From assembly GCF_014698065.1 (NCBI RefSeq), contig NZ_JACJSI010000064.1, positions 1-38,747 on the forward strand: a stretch of DNA of 38,747 bases, in the 5' to 3' direction. The translations under genes and the position numbers were made by a program. Origin of the DNA: Nostoc flagelliforme FACHB-838. Its GTDB lineage: Bacteria; Cyanobacteriota; Cyanobacteriia; Cyanobacteriales; Nostocaceae. Below the pieces are notes generated by a model. It did not search any database. It saw only the letters and a program-made list of their open reading frames with translations, and was not told the DNA's origin. Shown piece by piece: positions 1 through 8,756 of this stretch (position 1 is the first letter of the stretch; every line of letters begins with the position of its first letter).

Positions 1-358
1 TTCTTCCCATTGTCGCTCTGCTGACTAAAACACCCGTTCGTTCCTCTAATCGAGAACACAACTCAACCAAAATTGCATCGTTGTCTTCTTCCAGTAAGGT
101 GATAACTATTGCCATCTGCTCACTACTTAGCTTACTTGTATTACCTCCACCATGAGCCTTTGGCTCAACTGTCGCGTTGCTTCGATATCGCTTTAGTAGC
201 TTCTGGATAAAAGTTAAACTGACGCTAAATCTTATTGCCAGTTTTCGTTGGGAGCCTTCTTGATTATTATATGTGTCAATTACTTTTTGGCGGAGGTCAA
301 TGGAGTATGCTTTCATACCAGATGCACTTTGCTGTTGACTTTGTTCATCCTCCCACAT
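1..358 (-). CDS. IS630-type transposase, N-terminal part (cut by left window edge)
   Basis: This reading frame enters from 358 or 316 and runs off the left edge without a stop. It encodes the helix-turn-helix N-terminus of an IS630/Tc1-mariner transposase: a KAYSIDLRQKVID start, a second helix with SQRKLAIRFSVS, then FIQKLLKRYR, and a conserved SRATMGR just before the edge. The catalytic DDE domain would lie outside the window. Two starts are possible: ATG at 358, and ATG at 316 (which gives MKAYSIDL, the usual family start). Neither has a convincing ribosome-binding site. The family identification is from recognised motifs; the exact element is not known. Confidence 0.8.
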   Translation of the reverse strand, partial: MWEDEQSQQQSASGMKAYSIDLRQKVIDTYNNQEGSQRKLAIRFSVSLTFIQKLLKRYRSNATVEPKAHGGGNTSKLSSEQMAIVITLLEEDNDAILVELCSRLEERTGVLVSRATMGR

Positions 359-360
359 TT

Positions 361-603
361 TGTATTTCACTCAAGCGAGAACCGCTATAAATACTGATGA
401 AGTAATACAAAAGTTTATCATGTGTTCAATATTTATGAGGGGACTGGGAAGTAAAGAACGGAATAGGTTGCAGAGCAAAGATTATTCCCTATAATCTGTC
501 ACCTGTCGTCTCTATCCTAATCCCAATGCCCCATATCCTTAAAAGCACTCTCCGATATAAACTCAAATAAGCCCATTTACAAAACTATACAGGAGCGCTG
601 ACA
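361..603. other. Intergenic region between the insertion sequence and frmA
   Basis: No gene is visible. The outer end of the insertion sequence probably lies between about 365 and 410, where an ACCGCTATAAATACTG stretch follows AT-rich DNA, but I could not define a terminal inverted repeat. The frmA promoter must lie here or inside the element; I see no convincing -35/-10 pair. Confidence 0.4.
591..595 (+). promoter_or_regulatory. Ribosome-binding site deciding the TTG start of frmA
   Basis: AGGAG, 8 nt before the TTG codon at 604. It supports initiation at this rare start codon, since no ATG is available at the family's usual N-terminus. Confidence 0.7.
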
Positions 604-1713
604 TTGCAAGTTAAAGCAGCAGTAGCTTACAGCGCAGGTAAGCCGTTGATGATTGAAACCGTTCAACTGTCGGGGCCACAAGCCGGCGAAGTGTTAGTTG
701 AGGTTAAAGCAAGCGGGGTTTGTCATACCGATGCCTTTACCCTATCTGGTGACGATCCTGAAGGTTTATTTCCAGCTATTTTGGGACATGAAGGTGCTGG
801 TGTGGTAGTGGAAGTAGGTGCTGGTGTCACCAGTCTCAAACCAGGAGATCATGTGATTCCTCTCTACACTCCCGAATGTCGCCAGTGCGAATATTGTCTA
901 AGTTTCAAAACTAATCTTTGTCAAGCCATTCGCTTAACTCAAGGACGCGGTGTCATGCCCGATGGCACTAGTCGCTTCAGTATTGATGGGCAAATGATTC
1001 ATCATTATATGGGTACATCCACTTTTGCCAACTATACGGTGCTGCCAGAAATCGCCTTGGCAAAAATTCGGGAAGACGCCCCCTTTGATAAGGTTTGTTA
1101 CATTGGCTGTGGTGTGACTACTGGTGTTGGTGCAGTCATCAATACTGCCAAGGTGGAACCTGGCGCAAATGTCGTGGTTTTCGGCTTGGGTGGTATTGGT
1201 TTAAATGTCATCCAAGGGGCGCGGATGGTAGGGGCAAATATGATTGTCGGGGTGGATATTAATCCCAGCAAACGCGCCTTGGCGGAAAAGTTTGGTATGA
1301 CGCACTTTGTCAATCCCCAGGAAGTAGAGGGTGATTTAGTTCCCTATCTGGTTGATTTAACAAAAGGCGGTGCTGATTACAGTTTTGAATGTATCGGTAA
1401 TGTCAAAGTTATGCGTCAAGCATTAGAATGCTGCCATAAAGGTTGGGGTGTCAGCGTGATTATTGGTGTTGCTGGTGCTGGGCAGGAAATCAGCACTCGT
1501 CCTTTTCAATTAGTAACTGGGCGCGTTTGGAAAGGTTCAGCATTCGGTGGCGCTAGAGGACGTACAGATGTGCCGAAAATTGTTGATTGGTATATGCAAG
1601 GTAAGATCAATATTGATGATTTAATTACCCATGTAATGCCCATTGAGAAAATTAATGATGCTTTTGAATTGATGCACAAAGGTGAATCAATTCGGAGTGT
1701 GGTGACTTTCTAA
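604..1713 (+). CDS. frmA: S-(hydroxymethyl)glutathione dehydrogenase / class III alcohol dehydrogenase
   Basis: A zinc-dependent medium-chain dehydrogenase that oxidises the glutathione adduct of formaldehyde to S-formylglutathione with NAD+ (cytoplasmic formaldehyde detoxification). At 369 aa it has the normal family length. Catalytic-zinc ligands are visible as Cys40 (VCHTD), His62 (GHEGAGVV) and Cys169 (YIGCGVTTG). The structural-zinc loop has Cys92, Cys95, Cys98 and Cys106. The NAD site is GLGGIG at 194-199, with Asp218 ending the second strand. The start is TTG, chosen because AGGAG at 591-595 lies 8 nt upstream and no in-frame ATG gives the family N-terminus. A formylglutathione hydrolase gene, often nearby in other bacteria, is absent from the window. 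Confidence 0.95.
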   Translation: MQVKAAVAYSAGKPLMIETVQLSGPQAGEVLVEVKASGVCHTDAFTLSGDDPEGLFPAILGHEGAGVVVEVGAGVTSLKPGDHVIPLYTPECRQCEYCLSFKTNLCQAIRLTQGRGVMPDGTSRFSIDGQMIHHYMGTSTFANYTVLPEIALAKIREDAPFDKVCYIGCGVTTGVGAVINTAKVEPGANVVVFGLGGIGLNVIQGARMVGANMIVGVDINPSKRALAEKFGMTHFVNPQEVEGDLVPYLVDLTKGGADYSFECIGNVKVMRQALECCHKGWGVSVIIGVAGAGQEISTRPFQLVTGRVWKGSAFGGARGRTDVPKIVDWYMQGKINIDDLITHVMPIEKINDAFELMHKGESIRSVVTF

Positions 1714-1732
1714 TTCGTAATTCGTAATTCGT
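1712..1732. repeat. Heptamer tandem repeat, three AATTCGT units
   Basis: Three perfect, directly adjacent copies of AATTCGT immediately after the frmA stop codon. Short heptameric tandem repeats are characteristic of heterocystous cyanobacteria. Confidence 0.8.
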
Positions 1733-1786
1733 GCCTGATGCTTATGCAAATAGTCCTGTTTCAGATAATATTGAAATTTCTATCTG

Positions 1787-1915
1787 ATATCATGTTCGAC
1801 TTAATACTTATGTCATTGCGAGCGTAGCGCAGCAATCCCAAACCTTTGCGATTGCTTCATTCCACTTCGTTGCATTCGCAATGACATATTATAAGTGATT
1901 TGCCGAACATGATAT
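1787..1915. repeat. MITE-like nested palindromic repeat
   Basis: About 129 bp built of nested inverted repeats. The outer 12-bp arms ATATCATGTTCG (1787-1798) and CGAACATGATAT (1904-1915) match perfectly. The inner 13-bp arms TATGTCATTGCGA (1809-1821) and TCGCAATGACATA (1876-1888) also match perfectly. Sequence between the arms (ACTTAAT-like and ATAAGTGATT) is partly complementary, so nearly the whole element can fold into one hairpin. There is no coding capacity. It looks like a non-autonomous mobile repeat sitting between frmA and the DUF29 gene. Confidence 0.75.
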
Positions 1916-1979
1916 AAAACATAATTATGAATTTTGAAATTGTATACACACTACAAATCTGAAAAACGGCAAAAAGCGG

Positions 1980-2438
1980 ATGCAAAAATCGTATGAAGCA
2001 GACTTTTACAGTTGGACTCAAGAACAGGCTAACCTTCTGCGTCATCACCAATGGAACAAGCTTGACCTGCCCAATTTAATTGAGGAAATTGAATCTTTGG
2101 GAAGAAAGGAACGCCAAGAATTGAGAAATCGTCTTAGTATATTAATTGGACATTTCCTCAAATGGGAATATCAACCAAATCAACGCAGTCGGAGTTGGTT
2201 AGCAACAATTAGAGTACAACGACGGGAAATTATCAAGTCGTTGAGCGAGAATCCTAATCTGAAACCTTACCTTGAAGAAGCACTCCAGGAATCTTATGAA
2301 AATGGTAGGGATTTAGCATCAGGAGAAACAAATTTGCCACTCTCAACTTTTCCCCAGCAATTTTTATACCCTTTTGAGGAAATTTTGAGCGATCGCTTTT
2401 ATCCGGGTGGGTCTGCCACAGATGATTTAATGGATTGA
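1980..2438 (+). CDS. DUF29 family protein
   Basis: 152 aa. The N-terminal YEADFYSWTQEQANLLR, the LPNLIEEIESLGRKERQELRNRL core and the WxxQPxQRSRSWLATIRVQR segment are the hallmarks of DUF29, a helical family greatly expanded in cyanobacteria. Its function is unknown. The ATG at 1980 gives the typical family start (a few residues before YEADFY). It follows the MITE-like repeat, so its promoter may include repeat DNA. The next gene converges from the minus strand 37 bp after its stop. The protein is soluble, with no signal peptide or membrane segment. Confidence 0.85.
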   Translation: MQKSYEADFYSWTQEQANLLRHHQWNKLDLPNLIEEIESLGRKERQELRNRLSILIGHFLKWEYQPNQRSRSWLATIRVQRREIIKSLSENPNLKPYLEEALQESYENGRDLASGETNLPLSTFPQQFLYPFEEILSDRFYPGGSATDDLMD

Positions 2439-2475
2439 CTTTTCCCCGGTTAAAAGACCCAAGTCGCAAAATTCC

Positions 2476-4155
2476 TTAACTTGATAGTACTCCATCAAAA
2501 TATCGATCAATTTCTGCTGTCAGTATTTCAAAGTCTACAGGCTTGGTTAAGTGGCATTTGAAACCAGCCTGAAGCGCAAGCTGCCGATCCTCCTGGCTAC
2601 CGTAGCCAGTAAGCGCAATCAGAATTGAACGATTAAATTTGGAGTCTTTACTTAGTTCCTGTGCAACGGCAAATCCATCCATTTCGGGAAGCCCGATGTC
2701 ACAAATAATCACATGAGGTTCCAACTTCCTTGCAAGTTCTACCCCTAAAATTCCATTATTGGCAATGGAAACCTCATGCCCAAAATGCTCAAGTACTGCT
2801 TGTAATGTTATGGCTGAATCGTCGTTATCTTCGATGACTAAAATCTTCAACGATTTTTTAGCCGCTTCCATAATTTCCGGGTCGTTATCCCAAGCTGTAA
2901 TCTCTTCACATACAGGAAGAGTAACTTTGAATTCTGCTCCCAAATTAATCCCTCTACTTGAGGCTTCAACATTTCCACCATGAAGTTCCACAAGACTTTT
3001 TACTACCGAGAGTCCCAAACCTAGCCCGCCTCTGGAACGATCTAAACTGCGATCAGCTTGGGTGAACGGCTCGAATAGTTCTGGTAATATTGTCGGCTCT
3101 ATACCTATGCCTGAGTCTCTTACAGATAAGACCGCTACACTGCCTGAGCCATTTTCACCTGGAATAAAGGAGAGATCCACCCAGATTGTCCCATCTGGCT
3201 TGGAAAACTTTAAGGCGTTATCAAGAAGGTTCCCAAAGATTTGGAAGAATCGCGTCGGGTCAACATAAGCCCACAGAGGCGTGTTTGGTAGGTTTTGTAC
3301 TACGTTAAGGTTCGATCTCTTGATTGCTTGTGCATGGTCATTGAGACTTTGGCGAACCAATTCCACCAGATTAACCTTCTCAACGTTTAATGAAATCTTC
3401 CCATAAGTGATGGATGATACGTCAAGTAACTCATCGATCAATTTCGAGAGGTGCTTAATCTGGTGTTGCATCATTAAAACTGTTTGTCCGACTGCACCAG
3501 TCTCGCCCACCTTCAACTTGAGAAGCTGAACGCCGTTGGAAATAGGGGCAACGGGATTTCTCAACTCGTGAGCTAGCATCGCAATAAATTTGTCTTTCAG
3601 GGCGTTTTGGTTCGTCAGTTTCTGGAAAAGTTGAACGTTTGCGATCGCAACTGCTGTAGTGTCGGTCAAAATCTCAAGTAGTCCGATCTCTTCTGGTGTG
3701 GCTTGGTGTAGTGTACTCCAGTAAGCTCCGATCGCACCCAGTGGATCAGCAATCCGTATGGGAACCATCACTAAACTCTTGACAAAAGTAACTTTATAAG
3801 CTTCAAGCGGAATTCGCGTATCCTGGTAAATGTCTTCAATCACGGCTGCTTGTTTATTCAGCATTGCCCAACCGGAGATGCAAGACCTAAGCGGAAAACG
3901 CATACCTTTCCAAAGTGGGCCAATGGCGTTTTCATCGACATAGTGGCAACATTCACCATCCCGCAGTACAAAAGTTACTCCATCAGCATTCGTGAGATCG
4001 CGAGCAGCTAAACGCACAATCTCAATAATTTCTTCTATAGTCCGCACAGAAGCCAAATCCTTCACGACCGAAAGTAGCCTGTTGTAAGACGAAATGTTAT
4101 AGCTCTGATGTAAAGTTTCTTCTGGAAAGATGGATGTTTGTAATATATTTGTCAT
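2476..4155 (-). CDS. GAF-domain hybrid sensor histidine kinase with C-terminal receiver
   Basis: 559 aa. Residues about 30-178 form a GAF sensor domain. A dimerisation/phospho-acceptor domain follows, with His196 in AHELRNP. The ATP-binding domain has the N box GNLLDNALKF (308-317), G1 DSGIGI (347-352) and G2 GGLGLGLS (376-383). Residues about 436-550 are a receiver, with acidic pocket Glu442/Asp443, phospho-acceptor Asp486 (CDIGLPEMDG), Thr516 and Lys538. All catalytic residues are present, so the kinase should be active. There is no transmembrane segment, so it should sense a cytoplasmic ligand or light-related signal through GAF. The GAF shows no obvious bilin-binding Cys motif, although CC at 69-70 and Cys92 are present. 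No partner regulator is adjacent, so the downstream target is unknown. Confidence 0.92.
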   Translation of the reverse strand: MTNILQTSIFPEETLHQSYNISSYNRLLSVVKDLASVRTIEEIIEIVRLAARDLTNADGVTFVLRDGECCHYVDENAIGPLWKGMRFPLRSCISGWAMLNKQAAVIEDIYQDTRIPLEAYKVTFVKSLVMVPIRIADPLGAIGAYWSTLHQATPEEIGLLEILTDTTAVAIANVQLFQKLTNQNALKDKFIAMLAHELRNPVAPISNGVQLLKLKVGETGAVGQTVLMMQHQIKHLSKLIDELLDVSSITYGKISLNVEKVNLVELVRQSLNDHAQAIKRSNLNVVQNLPNTPLWAYVDPTRFFQIFGNLLDNALKFSKPDGTIWVDLSFIPGENGSGSVAVLSVRDSGIGIEPTILPELFEPFTQADRSLDRSRGGLGLGLSVVKSLVELHGGNVEASSRGINLGAEFKVTLPVCEEITAWDNDPEIMEAAKKSLKILVIEDNDDSAITLQAVLEHFGHEVSIANNGILGVELARKLEPHVIICDIGLPEMDGFAVAQELSKDSKFNRSILIALTGYGSQEDRQLALQAGFKCHLTKPVDFEILTAEIDRYFDGVLSS

Positions 4156-4441
4156 AAAAGACTCCGAGCAAAAGGGATGTCTGTATAGAAACTCAGGTAA
4201 AGCGGGTAGGTTTCAGCAGACACCTACTCTTAATCGTAATCTTAACTTTGATATTGAGACTACAATCTCTTAACGCATTTTTTACTCCTTTATTTTAAGT
4301 GTATAAATATTTTGAAATTACTGAGTAAGTATTCAGTATTGCGCCTAGGGAAAAATTTTATACTATTTTCAAAAATCTATGCAAGATAATGAATCATCTG
4401 TAGGAGCGTATGGGTGTCAGCTTAAGCTAAAACTCCTTTAA

Positions 4442-4550
4442 ACCTCGTTTCTAGCCTCTGGCTGGAATGCTGCTCCTGGCGGCTCTGCCGTCACTCAAGA
4501 GGTGGAACCTCAACGACGGGCATTCTTAGTCAGGAGACTGGGAACGAGAT
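4442..4550. repeat. Dispersed hairpin repeat, copy 1 (CTCGTTT...AACGAG family)
   Basis: About 109 bp with inverted arms of roughly 30 bp: ACCTCGTTTCTAGCCTCTGG at the left and, at 4520-4550, a stretch ending CTGGGAACGAGAT. The arms pair with few mismatches. A diverged second copy lies at 24730-24836 with the same outer bases and length. Two related copies in one window with no coding capacity suggest a MITE-like family. Confidence 0.7.
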
Positions 4551-4572
4551 AAACCTTGATGAAAATTGTCCC

Positions 4573-4593
4573 AGTTCTCAGTCCCCAGTCCCC
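4573..4593. repeat. STRR-type heptamers (AGTCCCC)
   Basis: AGTTCTC followed by two AGTCCCC units in register. These match the CCCCAGT/CCCCAAT short tandem repeats known from heterocystous cyanobacteria. They sit just downstream of the GTPase stop codon at 4611. Confidence 0.7.
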
Positions 4594-4610
4594 AATTCAA
4601 GGCAGACAAA

Positions 4611-6530
4611 TTATTTGGTGATCGCTAAATAATACTCAAATCGCTCCCGGAGTTGTTCAACTGTCAAATTTTGAGTCCAGTACTCCACTAGGGCGTGACC
4701 AAATGCCCAGGCGTTGCGGTCGGGTGAAGCGGAGTTTTCTAGCAGTAGTGGCCAGAGCGATCGCAATTCAAAGTTGAGCGGGTTAGGGTTAGCTGTATTT
4801 AAGAGCGAGAAAAGCTCATATCCCATTTGCAGTTTGCCAATCACAACCGGCAACTGTTCTACGGGAATTTGCTCTGCCAGCATATATGCTAGGGCTGGAG
4901 ATCCGGTTGAGAACGTAGAAATAAACTGGAGGACAGGACTTTTGAGCAATGATGTTAGTCCCTGTGTTGTCGCCATTTGGAAGGTGTAGTGGTCGATGAT
5001 TTTGGCGGCGGCGACGGTGCGAGCTTCTAGATTACGCAAAAAACGGGCGAGACGGAGTTGCTTAGTAGGGGCGATTGCATCGACTAATCCCAACGATAGC
5101 GCCTCCACTCCCCAAGCAATTCGATTTGTTTTGCTATCACTTGTAACCACGGGTAAAACTAGATTACAAAAGTTTCCCAGCAGTTTGGCACGATACTCAG
5201 TAGCTTCACGAATGGCAATTTCCTTGGGACGATCGCCCCATTCCCAATTATAAGGAGGTTGCCATTCGCGGATGGGACGCAGACGATCTACTTGAGTAAC
5301 GATTGCAATCGCAGGTAAATCTGTAACTTCTGCTTTGATGTCTTGCAAAAAGTCCACATCCATTTGCAGGGCAGGATCGAGGGCAGGGGTGACTAACAGC
5401 AGTAAATCTGCGTCAATGGCATAATCAAGCACCAAATTTCGAAGATCGGCACGGTTTACTTGTTCATAACCAGGTGTATCCAAAAGCGTTAGGGTTTCCC
5501 CACCTTCAGTCTGCCATTGATAATTTTGAATGCGATCAGTACTGGGTAAAACATCAACGGCTGCGAGATCCGCCTGAAATAGCGTGTTAATCAGGCTACT
5601 TTTCCCCGATCCTGTGCGCCCCACCAGGAGAATATTTACGGGTTTTTGCTCAACCGCCTCGGCTGGTTCAGCTTGAGTCAAGATGTCTCGGAGTGTTTGG
5701 GTTTTTGCCTGGGGTAGAGTTGGTGTAGAGACTACGGTTGCGGCAACTGGTAATGTGCTACGTCCGTAGAGAGCGATCGCCTGCTGACATAAGTTTCTCA
5801 GGGCAGCTTCTCGAAATAACTGGCTTAAATTTCCCAACAATTGCTGAGTTGCTTGGTTACTAAAACCCTGACTGACTTGTTTTGCCACCGCCGCCACCGG
5901 ATTTAAAACCCACTGTGCCCAGTTCCAAACACGCCAGAATTTCCGAGCCGATGGCTCCAACTTCCGGTAGACTTCGTATCCTTGGTATGCTTGTCCAACC
6001 GTTACCTGATTGAGGATTGGAGATAACTTTTGCATCCACTGATCCATATCATCCACTGTTCCGCGAATCAGCCCGTAAGCCTGGGGAACGTAGATATTCA
6101 GCAGGGGATATTGAATTTGCGGATTGTAGATATGAGCGATCGCTACAACTAAATCCTGGCATCGCATCCAAAAAGTTTGCCAATCTTCCCAAATGGGGCG
6201 ATCGCTTTGTGCTGCTTGGAGAATTTCTTGGAGTGCGTTTTCTGCAAGCTTTGTGGCATCACTTCCCACTGGTAGCTCTACTGCATCTTCTGCCGTCGAT
6301 TCCAGTTCTTCGCGGACTTGAGCTAATACAGCCTCAACTTGGTTAACAGCTGGTTGAGTCCATTTGACCAATAGCCAACGCCAACCCACGAATAGAAGGG
6401 TGAACACACCCCAAATCCAACTAATGCCCCACGCATGAATTTGCAAACCGGCGGATACCAGTAAGAAAATAATGATAAACGCGATCGGGATTGCTAAAAC
6501 GACCCACTGCCAAGGTTTTAATCGCACCAT
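4611..6530 (-). CDS. Membrane-anchored Era/dynamin-like GTPase
   Basis: 639 aa. The N-terminus has two membrane helices (about residues 8-28 and 36-55), followed by a helical region (60-280). The GTPase domain has the P-loop GRTGSGKSS (304-312), G3 DTPGYE (351-356) and G4 TQVD (412-415), close to the Era/YfjP/IIGP class. A helical C-terminal region of about 200 aa follows. The product should be a GTP-hydrolysing protein at the inner or thylakoid membrane; its cellular role is not known. The ATG at 6530 starts directly before the first membrane helix, which fits. It ends 42 bp before the GH65 gene region, and all three genes 4611-10707 are on the minus strand and could be co-transcribed. Confidence 0.8.
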   Translation of the reverse strand: MVRLKPWQWVVLAIPIAFIIIFLLVSAGLQIHAWGISWIWGVFTLLFVGWRWLLVKWTQPAVNQVEAVLAQVREELESTAEDAVELPVGSDATKLAENALQEILQAAQSDRPIWEDWQTFWMRCQDLVVAIAHIYNPQIQYPLLNIYVPQAYGLIRGTVDDMDQWMQKLSPILNQVTVGQAYQGYEVYRKLEPSARKFWRVWNWAQWVLNPVAAVAKQVSQGFSNQATQQLLGNLSQLFREAALRNLCQQAIALYGRSTLPVAATVVSTPTLPQAKTQTLRDILTQAEPAEAVEQKPVNILLVGRTGSGKSSLINTLFQADLAAVDVLPSTDRIQNYQWQTEGGETLTLLDTPGYEQVNRADLRNLVLDYAIDADLLLLVTPALDPALQMDVDFLQDIKAEVTDLPAIAIVTQVDRLRPIREWQPPYNWEWGDRPKEIAIREATEYRAKLLGNFCNLVLPVVTSDSKTNRIAWGVEALSLGLVDAIAPTKQLRLARFLRNLEARTVAAAKIIDHYTFQMATTQGLTSLLKSPVLQFISTFSTGSPALAYMLAEQIPVEQLPVVIGKLQMGYELFSLLNTANPNPLNFELRSLWPLLLENSASPDRNAWAFGHALVEYWTQNLTVEQLRERFEYYLAITK

Positions 6531-6572
6531 TGCCCCATACCTGCTTTGGTTATACTTCTTATATTCTTATTG

Positions 6573-8756
6573 TCAATCTAATAGTTCTTTGATGAATGGT
6601 AGATTGCTCGACTGGGAAAATTGGAGATATTCTAGTTGACGAGTTGTGTCTTGGGCGACTTGTCTTCCACGCAGATCGAAGTCGTGCCATTTCCCACGCC
6701 AGTGCAGTTTAAACTTCAGGCGCGTCCAGCCAGGGGGTAGGTGGGAGTTGGCTACGGGGCCATTTTCGGTTAGTTGAATGCCGCCGAATCCAAAAATTAC
6801 AGCTTGCCAAATGCCACCTGCACTAGCGCCATGAATTCCATCGTTGGTGTTACCTTGGTTATCTTCAAGATCAACCATTAACGCTTGCATAAACAGTTCG
6901 TAAGCTTCGGTTGATTTGCCCAAGTCTGAAGCTAATATGGCATGAACTGCTGCCCCAAAAGACGAACCATAAGTAATATCGGTGCGGGGTGCGTAGTAAT
7001 CCCAGTTAGCCTGCGATACTTTTTTGTTGTAGGCAAAATCTGCTGATTGCCGCATTAAATAGAGGAGCATTAATATATCTGGCTGCTGGATTATTTGATA
7101 TTTGTTGATTTGAGCAACGCCCAAGATGGCTTGCATGGAGAGATCGCGCCCTTCATAGTCTGCTAAATTAATATCTTCCGATTGAAAAAATCCCTCGAAC
7201 TGCTCGATTAGTTCTGTTGATGAGTCATAAAGAAGCAATATTTTAGCGATGATATTTTCTAGATGCCATTGCGCCATCCGGTTTGTCAAGGCGTTGTTGT
7301 GGACGAATTGATGGTATTTATCCGCTCCCATCACTCCCCGAATTTCATACTTTTCGCGTTCAGGATTGAATTCCACCCGGCTACCCCAAAAGATCGCCGT
7401 ATCCAAAACAATCTCTGCGCCGTATTTTTGCATCCAATTATCATCACCAGTGGCTTGCCAATAGTTCCAAACGGCGTAGGGAATATCTGCGTTGATATGA
7501 ATTTCGCGATCGCAGCACAAAATCCGCACATCTTCATTATAAAAATCACTACCAATAGCCCAACGTGGTGTGACATCATCTCCGGTATCAGCACTTTCCC
7601 AGGCAAACATTGCCCCTTTATAGCCGTAATAGGCTGCCTTGCGTCTAGCTCCTGGTAAAGTGTGCCAACGGTAACTGAGTAAGTTACAAGCGATCGCGGG
7701 TTGGGTAAACAGAAACAGAGGCTGCATAAAAATTTCTGTATCCCATAAGATATGACCGCGATCACCAAACCCAGAAAGGGTTTTAGCAGGAATGCTCACT
7801 CTGTCATCATGGCGTGGGGCAGCAATCAGCAGCTGAAACAGATTGTAGCGAACAGCAAAAGCAGCGGTGCTATCCCCCTCAATGAGAATGTCACTTTGCT
7901 GCCAAACCTCCTCCCATGCCTGCTCATTGGCTTTTAGTAATGTTACGTAGTCTGGCAGGTACGCGAGTTTTTCTTGAGTGGCTGTGATTGGTGTTTCAAT
8001 CTCCCGTGAGGTAAAAACTGTGACAATTTTTTCTACCGTTACGGTCTGTCGTGCTTTACCCACGAAGGTCGTGTTCAAAGTCGGATAACCAGGTGCAGTA
8101 TTAACTTGCAGAGATGCTTCAGTGCCAGATATTATCACCTTAGCTCCCATACAGACTTCAATTCGGGAACTGCGGGTGCGGCGTTGCAACCAGATTTCTT
8201 GGTCAGTCTTGCCCTGTTCTAGCTCTTCCCAGTGATTGAAACCCTGATTTTCTGGATAGCCGTTGATACTAGCTTGAACTTCGATTAACCCATCAAAATC
8301 TACTGGTGTTAAATGGCAGCGTAGCGCCAATACGTGCGGATCTGCAAGACTAGCAAAGCGTTCAAAACTGATATCTATACTATTCCCACTGGGAGAGCGC
8401 CAACGTAAGGCACGCATCAGTAGCCCTTGGCGTAAATCAAGCTGGCGATCATAGCGCAATATCTCACCTTGATCGAGACGGAAGCGATCGCCATTCACAA
8501 TTACTACCAAAGGTAGCCAGTCAGGGCAATTTACTAGTTCAGTGTACACCACCGGCACATCATCGTAGACACCGTGGATAAAAGTAGCTGGTAGCGCATG
8601 AGGATAACCTTCTTCAAAACTGCCCCTTGTTCCCAGGTAGCCATTGCCAATTGTAAAGACCGTTTCTTTGGAGTGCAATTGCTCAGGGTCAAACTGAGTT
8701 TCGATTAATATCCAGTCTGTGTAGATAAAATGGCGAGAACGAGCTTTTTTTTGCAT
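6573..8756 (-). CDS. Glycoside hydrolase family 65 protein with Lys at the catalytic Glu position
   Basis: 727 aa, the normal length for GH65 disaccharide phosphorylases (maltose, trehalose or kojibiose phosphorylase) and hydrolases. Recognised parts are the N-terminal IGNGYLGTRGSFEEG, the (alpha/alpha)6 barrel motif GHILWDTEIFMQP (334-346), and the phosphate-loop region NDGIHGASAGGIWQAVIFGFGG. The catalytic motif that reads GPDEYHE in characterised members is here GADKYHQ, with Lys480 (AAA at 7319-7317) at the general-acid position. A normal GH65 activity is therefore doubtful. NNALTN, which follows, is conserved. The gene lies downstream of sucrose synthase on the same strand, 202 bp away. 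The substrate cannot be predicted. Confidence 0.88.
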   Translation of the reverse strand: MQKKARSRHFIYTDWILIETQFDPEQLHSKETVFTIGNGYLGTRGSFEEGYPHALPATFIHGVYDDVPVVYTELVNCPDWLPLVVIVNGDRFRLDQGEILRYDRQLDLRQGLLMRALRWRSPSGNSIDISFERFASLADPHVLALRCHLTPVDFDGLIEVQASINGYPENQGFNHWEELEQGKTDQEIWLQRRTRSSRIEVCMGAKVIISGTEASLQVNTAPGYPTLNTTFVGKARQTVTVEKIVTVFTSREIETPITATQEKLAYLPDYVTLLKANEQAWEEVWQQSDILIEGDSTAAFAVRYNLFQLLIAAPRHDDRVSIPAKTLSGFGDRGHILWDTEIFMQPLFLFTQPAIACNLLSYRWHTLPGARRKAAYYGYKGAMFAWESADTGDDVTPRWAIGSDFYNEDVRILCCDREIHINADIPYAVWNYWQATGDDNWMQKYGAEIVLDTAIFWGSRVEFNPEREKYEIRGVMGADKYHQFVHNNALTNRMAQWHLENIIAKILLLYDSSTELIEQFEGFFQSEDINLADYEGRDLSMQAILGVAQINKYQIIQQPDILMLLYLMRQSADFAYNKKVSQANWDYYAPRTDITYGSSFGAAVHAILASDLGKSTEAYELFMQALMVDLEDNQGNTNDGIHGASAGGIWQAVIFGFGGIQLTENGPVANSHLPPGWTRLKFKLHWRGKWHDFDLRGRQVAQDTTRQLEYLQFSQSSNLPFIKELLD

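Larger units (their letters stand above)
4156..4610. other. 455-bp intergenic region with a palindromic repeat and heptamers
   Basis: It separates two minus-strand genes. The right half holds a hairpin repeat (4442-4550) and heptamer repeats (4573-4593), listed separately. The left half (4156-4440) is AT-rich and should contain the histidine kinase promoter; I see no gene there. Confidence 0.6.

Noticed and set aside
6017..6346. 109-codon plus-strand frame opposite the GTPase gene
   Set aside because: Antisense shadow; the GTPase frame on the other strand has clear domain motifs.
7263..7768. Long frames opposite the GH65 gene (131 codons on the plus strand; 145 codons on the minus strand in another frame)
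   Set aside because: They are shadows of the real gene with no protein-like composition or start signals.
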